A program made the translations under genes and the position numbers. A DNA stretch of 64,000 nucleotides from NCBI GenBank assembly GCA_026545225.1, contig CM048848.1:28560806-28624805 (forward strand). Direction: 5' to 3'. Positions 11,651 to 22,931 of this stretch are shown one piece after another; the first letter of the stretch is position 1; each line of letters opens with the position of its first letter. The notes beneath the pieces were generated by a model. That model saw nothing but the letters and a program-made list of their open reading frames with translations, did no database searches and was not told where the DNA came from. Source of the stretch: Cornus controversa (Eukaryota > Streptophyta > Magnoliopsida > Cornales > Cornaceae).

Positions 11651-12066
11651 TAATGCAAACCCATGCCATGGATATTATAAGCTTCTTAAGCGCCATTTTT
11701 GGGTGAAGGATCTTATTTAATCCATTTTTATGGCTTCCACAAGATCGTCAACATTCAAAGAGGAGAGAAATTAATTAGTAGCGAATGGTTAAAAAAAACT
11801 AGAGCGACTGAGTTTAGAAAATTTTACTTGGAAGAGTTGATCAACTAATAGTATGAAGTAAAAAAATAAAAATAAACTCAGCATTCACGAAATAAGCATA
11901 CATGACTTCCATAGCAATACATCAAATTACAAAACAAGGACGCCAATCTAATGGATTAGAGTGGAAACTTTGTATTCAAACATTTTCTACTCCAAATAGA
12001 AACAATTAAGAATCTCATTTTCCTCGAGACTAGTAACTAAAGCTACAAGTTAGTTGCTCCAAATTT
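11651..12066. other. Downstream flank of the sulfotransferase gene
   Basis: About 400 bp of AT-rich DNA directly after the stop codon (gene on minus). It should hold the 3' UTR. No second gene is seen and I could not single out a convincing AATAAA signal on the minus strand. Confidence 0.4.
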
Positions 12067-13038
12067 TTATGTCTCGAGTTCAAGGCCAGACCCTTCCAAT
12101 TTCATCAAAGTAATTTGGTCAAGGCGTTCTTTCATCTCGGTAGTGAAGTTGTTCTTCCAGTCCCCAACAACACCAAGCCTGAGAAAAGAACTATTTGGCA
12201 AGCCTGTATAAGGGTCGAAACCATTCTTGTTCACCTCCAAGTTCTTAAGCCTCTCCAAGCTACACCTCCACAACAACTTATCAATCTCCTCCTCCTCAAC
12301 AAATGGCCTTCCAAGGAATGAGGCCAGCCTTTTCAACTGTCCTTTTGGGTCTCTTTTAAAATCTTCATACTTCAAGAATAGTACCTTGTGAGGCATCTTT
12401 GAGCTCTGCTTCCAATACTCCAAGCCATGATCAAACATAGGCCCAAAAGGGTAAACCCCCTTACAAAATCCCTCAAAGGCCCTCTCAAATGGATATGGGC
12501 CTTGTTCAGGTGTCCTTAGAGTGTTAAAAAAATGCCACATGGACACCAAAGTATCCTTTGGATTTCGTATTATGTAAACAATCTTACACTCGGAATTCTT
12601 AATTGAATCCGGTAAGACACTGTAAGGCAGGTGAGTATGAAATAGTCTAGGAGATGACATACCTAAGAGATTAGGTGATGGATTTTGTGTGTAGACTTGG
12701 ATCTCTAGGGTTTTTATACATAAGAAAGGATTGATTTTGTCAAGAGGGTCCTCTTCTTCTACATTGTTAACACTAGTTTTTCGTTCCATGATGCAGAAAC
12801 AAAGAGCTTTGAGCCAAGTTGTACCTGTTTTAAGAGAAGACGCCAATATGACATCGTCATCGCGTGCTTCAAAGTTTGATTGAAGGGCTTTTGCAGCTTC
12901 TAAGTGGCGGGGTACAAACCAAAAACGTTCCCATTGATAGAGATCCAGATCATCCCAAAAGCATTGCTTAGGAAGTTTCTCTAGTAATGGTTTTAGAGAA
13001 TCAGAAGAGTGCATGACCAGAGACTTTGTGGTTTCCAT
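12067..13038 (-). CDS. Cytosolic sulfotransferase, flavonol-sulfotransferase-like
   Basis: A single-exon, 323-residue protein, the usual size for plant cytosolic sulfotransferases, which move sulfate from PAPS to hydroxyls of small molecules such as flavonoids, hormones or desulfo-glucosinolates. No signal peptide is evident. Visible motifs: PAPS loop SSLKTGTTWLK at residues 67-77, with the conserved Lys at 70; catalytic-type His at 136 in RLFHTHLPY; RNPKD at 158-162 and Ser166 for the 3'-phosphate; KYEDF at 223-227; and C-terminal RLGVVGDWKN at 287-296. The frame is open upstream to an ATG at 13179. I chose Met at 13038 because its context is good (G at -3, G at +4), because the TATA box at about 13145 lies inside the longer reading, and because the extra 47 residues are Tyr/Cys-rich and unlike the family. 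Two departures are odd: the usual Tyr-Pro before the Lys loop is Ser-Leu, and the usual RKG is RLG. The substrate cannot be told from sequence. Confidence 0.93.
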   Translation of the reverse strand: METTKSLVMHSSDSLKPLLEKLPKQCFWDDLDLYQWERFWFVPRHLEAAKALQSNFEARDDDVILASSLKTGTTWLKALCFCIMERKTSVNNVEEEDPLDKINPFLCIKTLEIQVYTQNPSPNLLGMSSPRLFHTHLPYSVLPDSIKNSECKIVYIIRNPKDTLVSMWHFFNTLRTPEQGPYPFERAFEGFCKGVYPFGPMFDHGLEYWKQSSKMPHKVLFLKYEDFKRDPKGQLKRLASFLGRPFVEEEEIDKLLWRCSLERLKNLEVNKNGFDPYTGLPNSSFLRLGVVGDWKNNFTTEMKERLDQITLMKLEGSGLELET

Positions 13039-13142
13039 GACAATAATTATCGAAGGTTGTAAGACGCCCAAAGCTAGCAAGATTTCAACAGTACTACAGC
13101 AGCAGCAGTAGTAGTAGTGTTCCATATGTGGTTGAGTAAGGC

Positions 13143-13152
13143 CATTTATAGT
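13143..13152 (-). promoter_or_regulatory. TATA box of the sulfotransferase gene
   Basis: On the minus strand CACTATAAATGGC, a strong plant TATA box, lies about 107 bp before the chosen ATG at 13038. Transcription would then start near 13115, giving a 5' UTR of about 75 nt. Confidence 0.65.
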
Positions 13153-13253
13153 GTACTTTGGGGGTAACAGAGGAATCATGGCATGGCATGAATTAACAAC
13201 TGGAAAATATTGTTCATGAATTAAATAAGAATGTTTTAAGTTTGGATCATATT

Positions 13254-13259
13254 CACGTG
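13254..13259 (-). promoter_or_regulatory. G-box (CACGTG) upstream of the sulfotransferase
   Basis: The palindrome CACGTG lies about 105 bp upstream of the TATA box. G-boxes bind bZIP and bHLH factors in light, ABA and jasmonate responses. Its activity here is an inference from position. Confidence 0.4.
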
Positions 13260-13454
13260 ATCATTTTTCATTTAATATAACTTTAATTTAAGGCACAACC
13301 TGGCTTGTGCTTTTTTTCCAATAAAACTCTCTCTCTTGCTTGTACTTAACTCGATCTTAACAACTGTCAACCATTCATTTGTCTTTTCTTTGTTAAATAT
13401 TGCAACCATTCATTTGTTATCTTTGAGTATACTTAGCAAATAAGCATATGCATA

Positions 13455-13785
13455 TGCATGTGATTAGAAGTATCATTGGATCTAAAATAACTAAGATATT
13501 TCCATAAAGATGAAAAAAAAAGACATCACACACAGAGAATATGCTCGTTGAAAAAGTGACAAGTATAATAAATTAATTAAGATTATATAAGCCTGTATAG
13601 ACAATTTTTGCAGTGCAAGTGATTAAAAGCATCTTTGGATCTAAAATAACTAAGATATTTCCATAAAGAGAGTATGAAAAAAAACGACACACACACAAAA
13701 AGAATATGCTCGTTGAACAAGTGATAAATATAATAAATTAATTCTGATAGTAAGATTATGTAAGCTTGTATAGACAATTGATTTT
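13455..13785. repeat. Diverged tandem duplication, ~160-bp unit
   Basis: 13455-13605 and 13613-13785 share GGATCTAAAATAACTAAG, ATATTTCCATAAAGA, AGAATATGCTCGTTGAA and TATAGACAATT in the same order. It lies in the upstream flank of the sulfotransferase. No coding sequence. Confidence 0.8.
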
Positions 13786-14235
13786 GTAACCTTCACATAA
13801 ACCATATATAAGTAACTAAATTTCAAAAATGTTACCAAGTATATGGCATAAGAAAGTTAAAAGGTTCATATATGAAAGTATAGCATCTATATATCATCAT
13901 GAAACTATAGCATCTATGTAGCATCTTGGTGGGAGTTTCTAGATGCATGTCCGAGAGTCATCTTAGTGAAATAGTATAGCATTAAATGTTTTTGATAACA
14001 AATGAATGAAAATTAATAAAACAAAATGCATGAAAATGTTTATAAAAATAAAAATTTACACACTCTTAAGAGTAGTTATAGGTAGATGATTCTTTATTTA
14101 TTAAATAAAAAAAAAATTTAAATTAAATGTATAGATGTGATTAATTGGATATTAAAAATAGTTCAAAACGTTAGTAAAATCACATGTCTTCCATTAATAA
14201 GAAATAAATAATTTATTTTTATAAAAATACAAATT
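13786..14235. other. AT-rich intergenic DNA
   Basis: No gene or recognised repeat is seen. There are short local repeats of TATAGCATCTAT near 13880-13920 only. Confidence 0.4.
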
Positions 14236-14239
14236 GATG

Positions 14240-14640
14240 AAGTAGAAATCACCAAACGATCCGAGTCAACGCCTCGCCTAAAGAAGACAGAAAGAATGTA
14301 ATTGAAAAGACACCGGAGTGGTGTCAGCCGACTATGTTATGATGATCAAGTTAGAATTGGAAAGGCTATTAATGTTGTAAGGGCACTCAAAGAGGATTAA
14401 TCATACCTGGCTAATGCATCATCACTGTATTTATAGAGGCGATATACATTTTGTATCCGGCTAATTGGACTCCCAATCTAACTAAAACAGGTAGAGTCTC
14501 ATTTGGGCTTGTTCTCCATGTCGTCAAAGTCCAACCAAAGTCAAATTCCTTATCAATTGTCCCCTGTTCTAATTCCATCACTAAAAGAAGAACTTTATAA
14601 ACACGCACTCATATTTTTGCTTTATAATTGTCTAAATTAG
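14240..14640 (-). repeat. Probable LTR fragment, minus orientation
   Basis: The minus strand has a good TATA box (CTATAAATACAGTG, near 14427-14441). The following text (TGTTATGATGATCAAGTTAG on the plus strand and a GTGTCAGCCG segment) resembles the leader region of Ty3/gypsy LTRs. Ends and target duplication were not found. It may belong to the gag-pol remnant at 15240-19760, which is on the same strand, but would then lie on its 3' side. Confidence 0.35.
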
Positions 14641-15239
14641 TTGTTGATTTTGTATATACATAATCAGGGAAACTTTTCCGCCATGATGCTTATTGGCGCT
14701 CGCGTGTCAGCGCATAACATTAAATATACAAAGTTGTATCTTCGTGAGATCATCAAGTTATTAACATCGTTAATCACAGTTAGCCTCTTGTGCTACTACT
14801 CTAACTGGAAATACAAAAGATGACAATAAACTGGAACAAATAAACAATGCGACTGCCTAAAGTTGCATAAATTCTTACTAATAGTACTTCTCATACGCTC
14901 AATGTTCCAAGGATAGACTAGCAACTTAGCTTTCAGGGTTTACAACCAGTATACCACATGCCTTTGCATATGAGTGACTTTATAGGGGCTTTCTCAGTTA
15001 GGAGCCAGCTTTTCTGTGCCCGGACCCTTAGTTTTTTGAGTAAATTCATGAAGGTTCAAGTCTCCAGACAAAAATATTTTTTGCTTGACTCAGGCATTGT
15101 AACACCGAGACATGGCTTGCTGGTACACTACTACTCTAACTTGGGCCTGCTCTCTTCTTTCTTCAATGAAGTCTACATTAGCTATCAGTTATCTTTCATT
15201 ACGGTTTGGCTCGTAGTGCTTAGTTCAATAACTTGTCAG
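14641..15239 (-). other. Decayed tail between the LTR fragment and integrase
   Basis: Gene-free. It is expected to hold the C-terminal integrase and 3' untranslated region of the element to the right, but no motif is clear. Confidence 0.3.
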
Positions 15240-16011
15240 CTCATTTTTCACTAGAACTATAGTCTCGCTTCCAAAAGTTAAGAGATAAGGTGTTTCGCTA
15301 GTGGGGGTCTTTGTCATGGTCGTGTAAGCCCACAGGATGCTTGGTTACAATTCAGGCCACAAGCACTTGGAAGCCTCCAACCATGTCATGATCATCTTGA
15401 GCGTAGTTCTGTTAGCGACTTCAGCTTGTCTGTTTTTTGGTAAATGTCCCGATGAGGAGTAATGATTTCTTATGTCATGCCTAGCACAAAAATTCTGGAA
15501 GATAGTACGCTCGAGTTGTTTCCCATTGTCCATGACAATGACCCTCGAGACTCCAAACCTGTATATGATTGATTTCTAGACTAAATATCTTACGTTCTTT
15601 TCATTAATTTTGGCCAAAGGCACTGGTTCCATCCATTTAATGAAGTAATCAACTGTTACAATTGCAAACTTTATTTGTCCCTTTCCCATAGACAAGGGAC
15701 CAATCAAGTCCATTCGCCATTAGACAAAGGGCCATGGTGTTGTCATATGAATCAATTCTTCTAGGGGTTATATTAGGACATTGGCAAAATGTTGGCATTC
15801 ATCGCACTTTCTAACAAAGTTCAGTGCATCTTGTTGCATAGTGGGCCAATAACTGAATAACCTTATATGCCAACGACCTACCCCCAACATGATTTCTACA
15901 TTCTCCTTCGTGAATTTCATTTATGACATATCGAACTTCATCGGTAGAAACACATTGTAAGTAAGGTAATGAGATTCTTCTTTTTACAGAGGACTCCATT
16001 GATATGCGCAT
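15240..16011 (-). pseudogene. Integrase of element B
   Basis: Zinc-finger remnant KCDECQ-like Cys pair near 15800, MDLIGP (first catalytic Asp) near 15715, MDNGKQ (second Asp) near 15530 and RQAEVANR (catalytic Glu) near 15420. They lie in different frames separated by stops. The end reads TPYLLTFGSE, typical of gypsy integrase, near 15285-15260. It cannot make a protein. Confidence 0.8.
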
Positions 16012-16299
16012 ACCTAGATGCCCTAATCCTTATTTTACGAGCTTCCATCTTGTTAAGGGACAAGTCATCGTCCTTGATATGCTTGATGATTAGATCAACC
16101 CATTCCATACCTTAAGCCACTTGGTTCACCTCATCCTGCACTTCGTGAGTTATGATTGGTTTATTAAGGTGGCGGGTTCGATCATAGTGGTCGGTCGAGA
16201 AAACGCATCTGCATTGAAATTATCTTCCCTCAGAATCTAAGTGATCATAAATTTCTAAAAGTGTAGAATTAATTCATGAACCTTTTGTAGATAGGATTT

Positions 16300-16500
16300 C
16301 ATTTTTCCCCTTTAGCTTCATTTTTCCCCTTTATTGCTTTGAAACCAAACCTCAGAGAATATTTAAAACTTCCTCCTTCAAGAGGAATGATCACCAATCC
16401 ATCTTCGTTAGCTTAAGTATTTGAGGACCCATCAACAAATAGTATCCATGTGTGCTCGGGATCCATCTGAACCTCATTGTCCACTTTGACTGATTCCTCT
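16300..16500 (-). pseudogene. Second (plant-type) RNase H of element B
   Basis: The minus frame reads TWILFVDGSSN followed, after a stop, by EDGLVIIPLEGGSFKYSLRF. FVDGSS with a following G-hydrophobic strand is the start of the additional RNase H domain of Tat elements. Confidence 0.65.
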
Positions 16501-16634
16501 GCCTAAGATGTTACCTCGTCCATAGGAAAAAATGTCAACTTTGCTACAAAATCTGCAAGTACCTGACCCTTTATTGTTGATCTTGGTTTGTAATGAATAT
16601 CAAACTCTCCTAATTCCATAGATCACTTCACAAG

Positions 16635-17481
16635 TCATCTAGAAGTTTCAGGTTTGAAGAGGACTTGATAGAGTGACAGACCAGTTAGCACCACTATCGT
16701 GTACGCTTGGAAATTAGGCCTGAGTTTCCTAGCTAACATAACCACGGCAAAATTCATCTTTTCCATCATGTGATATCTTTCTTCAGCCCCCTGCAACACT
16801 TTACTAGTATAATATACAGGCCTTTGAACCCCTTTGTCCTCCCGCATCAATGCAAAGCTAATCACTGCTGGTGAGATAGATAAATAAAGGAACAATTCTT
16901 CACCAGGGATTACTCAAGATAAAGAGGAGGTGAGTTGAGGTATTGTTTTAGGTTAGCAAGTGCCTATTCACGCCTGGAAGAATATGAGGAATTTGTTTGG
17001 GGTGCGAGAGATCAGCCTACTTAATGTTGCCAATTTTCCTATTAGCTATTGAACCTTGTTAATTGTCCTTGGTTACTTTGTATCAAGAATAGCCTTGATC
17101 TTTTCTAGGTTAGCTTTAATTCCCTTCTTGCTGACTAGGTAACCAATTTTTTTTTTCAAAAGAGACTCCAAAAGCACACTTGCTTGGGTTGAGCCTCTTC
17201 GATCTTGTATCTTTTGAGTACATCAATAGCTTATTGCACACCTCCATGTTTCTGCTAATATCTTCTTTAAACATCATGTTGACTAACCTTTGATAAGTCC
17301 TATCCACATTCTTTAGACCAAACGACATTACTATATAATAATACAACCTTCTATCTATAATGAAAGATGTCTTATCTCTATCTGGGGGATGCATTGGAAT
17401 CAGGTTGTAACCAGTGTGCGCATCCATGAGGCTAAATAGCTCATGCCTTGCCGTTCCTTCTCCCAGCATATTAATCCTCAA
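16635..17481 (-). pseudogene. Reverse transcriptase and first RNase H of element B
   Basis: RT motifs LMDAHTGYN, TSFIIDRRLYYY and MSFGLKN are readable from 17481, then LNPSKCAFGVS near 17180. The catalytic YxDD between them is not readable: the expected segment reads MEVCNKLLMYSKD, so the active site is lost. RNase H motifs PVYYTSKVLQGAEERY follow at about 16830-16780. Confidence 0.8.
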
Positions 17482-17967
17482 AAAAGGAAAGTTGTCCTTT
17501 AGGCATACCTAATTTAGATAAGTGAAGTCCACACAAAAGCACAACTTGCCATTGGATTTCTTTACCAAGACCACATTTGCTAGCCAATCTGGGTAATGTG
17601 ATTCTTGCACAAACTTAGCCTTCAAAAGTTTGTGTACCCCCTCATATATCACCAAATTTCTTTCTAGAGAGAAAGTTTGCCTTTTCTATCTGATAGTCTT
17701 GGCACCAAAGTTAACATTCAATCGATGTACCATAACCGTGGGGTCAATCCTAGACATATCTTCGTGCCACTATGCGAAGACATTCCAATTTTGTTTGAAG
17801 AATTAAACAAGCCCCTCGTGATTATTGGATGAAAGTGACAACCCAATGCTCATCTTCTTATTGGTTTCTAGCTCGTACAAATTGATTTCAATGAGATCCT
17901 CCACTAGCTTTGCATGCCAGATGATCTCATCATTTTTGAGCTCCAATTCCTCTACACTCAATGTCTC

Positions 17968-18440
17968 CTAGAGCTTCTTTTTCTTCAGGGATATGCTGTA
18001 ACACTCTCGGGCAATCAACTGATCTACCATTAATTCACCAACACCATGATCAGTTGGGAATGGCATAATGAGATGATAGGTGGATGTAATTGCTTTCATA
18101 GCATTCAATGTAACTCTCTCTATAATAACATTGTAAGAAGATGGGGAATCCACCTTGAAGAAATCCACCATCTTCGTGACCTACCTTGGACTTGTGCCAA
18201 CAGTGATTGGTAGGGTAACAACACCAAGAGGAAAAATATTTTCTCTAGAGAATCCGATGAGTGGGGACTTGGTAGGTCTAAGTCTTTCCTTACTAATATT
18301 CATCTAGTTAAAGGCTTCAACAAATAGGATGTTAGCGGAACTACCATTATTAGTTAGTACCTGCCTGATCATGAAATTGGTGATTACTAATGTGACTACC
18401 AAGGAATCGTTATGTGGTTACTGGACTCCACTCCCATCTT
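17968..18440 (-). pseudogene. Aspartic protease of element B
   Basis: The active-site region reads VLTNNGSSANILF near 18355-18320, then IGFSRE, and DSPSSYNVIIERVTLNA near 18150-18100. The catalytic Asp of D-(T/N)-G is replaced by Asn (NNGSS). Confidence 0.75.
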
Positions 18441-18837
18441 CCTCAAAACAATTTGTAGCTTGGTTTTCTATATAAGGCTGTTTGGTTAGGGAGGTTGATT
18501 CGCTCTCTTTGCCCACTCCATAAAATTTTTTAACTTTTCTCACATGCGCTATATGAGCCACCTTAGACTCACCAGCGCCTACAAATCCTCTTGAGATAAC
18601 CCTGATTTCACCTAGCAGAGGGTTTCTTCGAGGATTGTCATATTTTCCTTAGTGTGGGTGATTCTGTACCCTTCTCTCATCACCAACCACAAATCTACAC
18701 AGCTAACCCCTGCGAATCAGACTTTTAATTTGCTTTTTAAAGTCGATGCGCTCGTCTGTATTGTGTCCATGATCATGGTGAAACCTACAATACTTATTGT
18801 GAGGTCACCTCACAGGATTCGTTCTCAATTTTGAGGG

Positions 18838-19760
18838 TCATGTCATTGCTCGATTATCTTGAATATAGAGGAGAATCTGACTTATCGATGTGTTTAATAG
18901 GGTAAAACTGAGACTTTTATCCTGTTGTGACAACCTAGCACTTTGATTCCCCACCAACTTGTTGTATTTTGGGTCCCTCTCTTCCTTGATGAATGAGCCT
19001 AACCTTTTCCTAAATGCTTTCTTATAATCACCTCCTTTTTCCTTACACTCATCCAGAGCGTCTTCAACATTCATGTATTTCTAGGCTTTCATAAGCAGTT
19101 CTGATATGATTTTTGGAGGATGTTTAAAAAAAGAATACAAGAACTTTGAGGGCTGTAAACCTCTCATAAATGCATTAATAGCCACCTTGTTGTACAAAGC
19201 ATTGACCTGAAATATCTCTTTGTTGAACCAGTTGATGTAGTCTTGCAACGATTCTCTCATCCTATATCTCATGTTCAGAAGATAGGTCGCTGACTTCCGA
19301 TGTCTATGAGCTACAATGAAATTACTCACAGATAGTTAACTTAATTCTTTGAAGGAATGTACTGATCTAGGTTTTAGGCTATTGAACCATGCCCGAGCAG
19401 AACCCTTTAACATAGTGGGAAAGGCTCTATACATGATCTTATCTAACACCCCCTAAAGATACAAAAAAGCCTTGTAAGTTTCAAGGTGGTCGAGCAGGTC
19501 CTTGATCCTATCTAAGTTTTCAAGGGTTGACATCTTGAATTTGTTGGGTAAAGGACAAATCATCACTTTGGAGGTAAAAGGGAGATTGGTTTGTTGGACA
19601 AGGTCTTCAATTGTAGCAAAACCATTTCCTTTCGTGGCGTGTGCCATGCATTTGACCTTAGCTTTAAGTTCCTGCATCTGTTAGATGTAATAAGTAGTTT
19701 GCCCCACATAAGGTGCCATTTCGTGTTTATATTTCTCATGATCTGAAGATCTCGCATGGT
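18838..19760 (-). pseudogene. gag of element B
   Basis: The gag core reads LQDYINWFNKEIFQV and VAINAFMRGLQPSKF (19240-19140), then MNVEDALDECKEK near 19070. These are retrotransposon gag domain motifs (RF-x-x-E and F-x-x-GL). The N-terminal part to about 19757 is in other frames. Stops separate the pieces. Confidence 0.75.
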
Positions 19761-21313
19761 GATTTTGAACTTTGAGATTTCTTTTCGTTGATGGTTTCTT
19801 TCCTTTCTTTTTTGCTCTGTGCTGTTTCACATCTCACAAATGCATTGATTGTGGTTTTCCTGTTAATTCACATACAAATGAATGTTTCAGTTAATTGACT
19901 ATTCGAAATCTGGGTTTGTGATGACCAAAATTGTTTTTCCAAGATTTCGGTTATGTGTGTTAACTCTCGAAAGTCCTTTCTGTCCGAAAATTCTAAGCTT
20001 GTGATCTATTATGCAATGTTGAAGTTAATTACATATTTTTAGATGTCTCATGCTGTTGCTCCTAAATCAAAATTGACAAAATTAGTTTTTGCATGCTGCC
20101 ATTTAAGTTGATACATTGCCGAGATTAAATTGTTGGATATTGGAATGTGTATTGCTGAGTTTGCTATCAATTATAGTTCTGATTTGGAGTCATTGTGTTG
20201 CTAAATTTTTGGACCGATAAATGGTTATATGCTTGAGTAAATTGCTGAAATGAAATTGCTTAATTTTTACTATCATTGATATTGCTATATTCTTGCTGAT
20301 TCAAATTGATGATTACTAAATGCTCAAAGTACGGTTCACCTACTGATTTTTGGATCATAATTGCTGAGTTATATAAGTTATTTGTTTTATGATGAATTGC
20401 TGAGCTGATTTACATTGTTGTTTGTGCAATACCAAAATGTTGAGTTGTGTTTTGATTAATTCTGTTAATACTCTGCATACTTTAAACTGCGTGTGCTACT
20501 AAAGTCTACTCTAGTTATAGTCTTGTCCCTTTTAAGAACAGGTACAAACACAAAGAAATACAAGGACAGTTGTCTAAAGTGAAGTTCAAGCAGAATGGGT
20601 ATTCAAGAAGCTGAAAGCAGGATTCACTAAAAGAGTGTCTTCTACAAGTCCATTGCAGCTACACCTTCATAGGTGTACTAATTGAAGACCTATCTTAGAA
20701 GAAGATTGAGTTTCATTATTTGCCAAGAAGACAAGTGACCATATCACTATCAAGCTGAACCTTGAAGACTAACTATCAGAGTTTGACGATTAGTAGATCA
20801 ACATTGAAGACCAATATCTGATTTGAAGACTGATTTTGAAAACCAACATACAAAGCTAGAAGACTTTGCCACTGCTCAAGACATTGAACTGACTCCATTA
20901 TCACTACATATAGTCCAAGTATTGGGATACTTTGGACATGGGGAGTGTGAGTGATTGTGTTGAGATTGAGGTGAGATAGCTTGGGCTTTGGGAAGCTCAA
21001 GTTGGGATTAAGGGCAGAAAAGCTGTTGTGAGATTTGGTGAGAGTGGTTCAGGCATAGGGAGGCTGTGAACTAGGTGAGTACTGGAGCGAACTATGTTGT
21101 GAGTTAGGTGAGTGAGAGAGTGATTGAGAGAATTACTGTACTACCCTTTCAGATATAGTGGAGCTCAATTCAAAAAGGTTTTTCCCACCTTGGGGTTTCC
21201 TCTATAAATCTGTGTGTCCATTAATTGTGTGATTACATGTGCCAGCCAAAACTTGCAATATTAGGAAAAAAAATTGAAGAACCTATTCACCGCCTCCCCC
21301 TATAGGTTCATCA
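19761..21313 (+). repeat. LTR-like segment, possibly copia type
   Basis: No coding sequence. It has repeated AATTGCTGA-like words (20100-20420) and GGTTTTTCCCACC then CCTCTATAAATCTGTGTG near 21177-21210. It ends in CACCGCCTCCCCCTATAGG near 21290. This succession resembles the 3' part of large plant copia LTRs in plus orientation. Ends and target duplication could not be set. An unrelated unknown repeat is an alternative. Confidence 0.3.
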
Positions 21314-21486
21314 ATAAAAATCATGATTCTTTTCTTTTAAAATTTAATTAGAATTAATACAGTATACCAACTCATTCAGATCATAATCCTTGAGGTTCAA
21401 CACCCCTTTTGATAGCCCTATTCGGCAAGGAATTTGTTCTGTTACAAAGTGTGCTAATTTTAATTGATACACTTACCAACGAATCA
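21314..21486 (+). repeat. 3' end of an Athila-type LTR, truncated
   Basis: In plus orientation it matches the reverse complement of the LTR ends at 31704 and 46944: AATTTAATTAGAATTA, then CCTTGAGGTTC, then GATAGCCCTATTC, ending CGAATCA. The right edge (21486) lies exactly in the RT of the minus-strand Tat element, so the insertion hit that RT. The upstream 1.2 kb of the LTR is missing, replaced by the preceding LTR-like segment. Confidence 0.8.
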
Positions 21487-21965
21487 ACTCTGACATTCTT
21501 TAGACCAAAAGGCATGACCACCCACTCGAACATTCCAATAGACCCAGGACATCTAAAATCTATTTTTACAATATCTCCCTCAGCTATATAGATTTGGTTA
21601 TAACCCGAGTACCCATCCATAAAAGACATGATCTTATTCTTGGCAGCCAAATCCACCAACTATCAGCCACTGACTTGGGGTACTCGTCTTTTGGAGTGGC
21701 AAAACTCAGGTTTCTGAAGTCAACACACACCCTTATCTTTCCATTCTTCTTAATAACAGGTACTACGTTGGATATCCATTATATATACTTGGTTATTCGG
21801 ATAAAGCCTGCGTTGAGGAGTCTTTCTTTCTCTTCTCTGACTTTTGATACTACTTCTTAAGACATCCTCTTTGGCGGCTATTTGTATGGTGTATACCCTT
21901 CTAAGATTGGCAACTTCTGTTTTACTAACTATCTTGGTAAACCTAGCATCTCCGCATAATTCCAT
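21487..21965 (-). pseudogene. Reverse transcriptase, N-terminal half (copy A)
   Basis: FMDGYSGYNQIYIAEGD and FEWVVMPFGLKN are readable in 21659-21487, with more decayed N-terminal RT up to 21965. The frame stops at the LTR fragment, before the catalytic YxDD would appear. Confidence 0.85.
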
Positions 21966-22194
21966 GCGAAATAGTCTTTGAATTATTTCAGAAACTTGAT
22001 CATCTTAGCCTGGAATTTAGGGTCCAAGAGAGCATTAATATACGTTGGCCGAGGATCATCGACCGTCCCCAAATTTACTTCTAACAAAGGATCTTGTACT
22101 TCTGTCATGAGATCACCTAATTTTGTTGGGGCTGACTCCAAATTTGCTGACTGTATTGCATCTAGGTTTTCAGTGTCCACCTCGATTACTTCAG

Positions 22195-22931
22195 TCATAT
22201 TGGCCGATAGTTCAGGATATAATTATTTTGCTTTGGCAACTTACTCTCTTTACTAAGTATACTTTTAGCCGAACACAAGCAGCATTGAAGGCCTACCTTC
22301 TTTTCTCCTTTCTGTTGGGTTTGTCTGTCAGTATTAACTAACTTATTTGAATTAGGAATAGGCTGATTGAGCTCTAGCATTGGCCGAGGTACTACATATA
22401 AAATTCTTTCACTTCTGAAGCCACCAACTCCCACCTCATTACGGCTGATGTAGGACGACCCATCTTGTTCGTGCCAATGAACATGGTCAGAACACAAGCC
22501 TCATCATAAAGAGCAATTTCAATAGCATACATTTTAGCCACAAAAGGCTTGTTGTCAGCCTCTATTATCTTGACCTCATCCCCATCCCAAAAAATTAACA
22601 TTTGGTGGAGTGAATACACATATTAGGGTGAATCCATTCAGGACCCAAAAGCTATTTGTTGGCTGCTGTAGACTCAATAATAAAGAAAGCCGTAAATGAG
22701 GATCATCCACCAATAGTGACTTCTAAGGGCAGTATTCTTTTAGTGTTGGTGGATCCACCATTGAACCCATTAATTACAACATCTATAGGAATCACGTCTT
22801 CCATGTTCTTCCCTAAAGTTTTCATTATGGTTAGTGGAATGACATTCACCACAGATCCATTATCATCCAATACCCGATTAATTGGTTGGCCTTCTACCCA
22901 GACTTTGCTATACAAAGGCCTAAGCTATTGA
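22195..22931 (-). pseudogene. Aspartic protease region (copy A)
   Basis: VWVEGQPINRVLDDNGSVVN (22905-22840) holds the catalytic D-N-G-S motif, here with the Asp kept. Further along, EVKIIEADNKPF and TNKMGRPTSA (22580-22440) match the same segment of the plus-strand copy at 30710-30850. The frames are split. Confidence 0.8.

Larger units (their letters stand above)
15240..19760 (-). mobile_element. Tat-type Ty3/gypsy gag-pol remnant (element B)
   Basis: The domain order on the minus strand is gag (19757-18838), protease (about 18440-17968), RT (17481-17100), RNase H (16895-16635), second RNase H (about 16500-16300) and integrase (16011-15240). A second RNase H after the classical one marks the plant Tat lineage. 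Frames are broken by many stops and shifts, and no LTR pair or target duplication was found. The right end abuts LTR-like sequence near 19760. Confidence 0.8.

Noticed and set aside
13039..13179. N-terminal extension of the sulfotransferase (start at 13179, 370 residues)
   Set aside because: Tyr/Cys-rich and unlike the family; the TATA box lies inside it; the Met at 13038 has better context and gives the usual length.
20550..21000. Possible host exon in a gene-free stretch
   Set aside because: Stops occur in all frames at short distance and the text fits an LTR-like repeat better.
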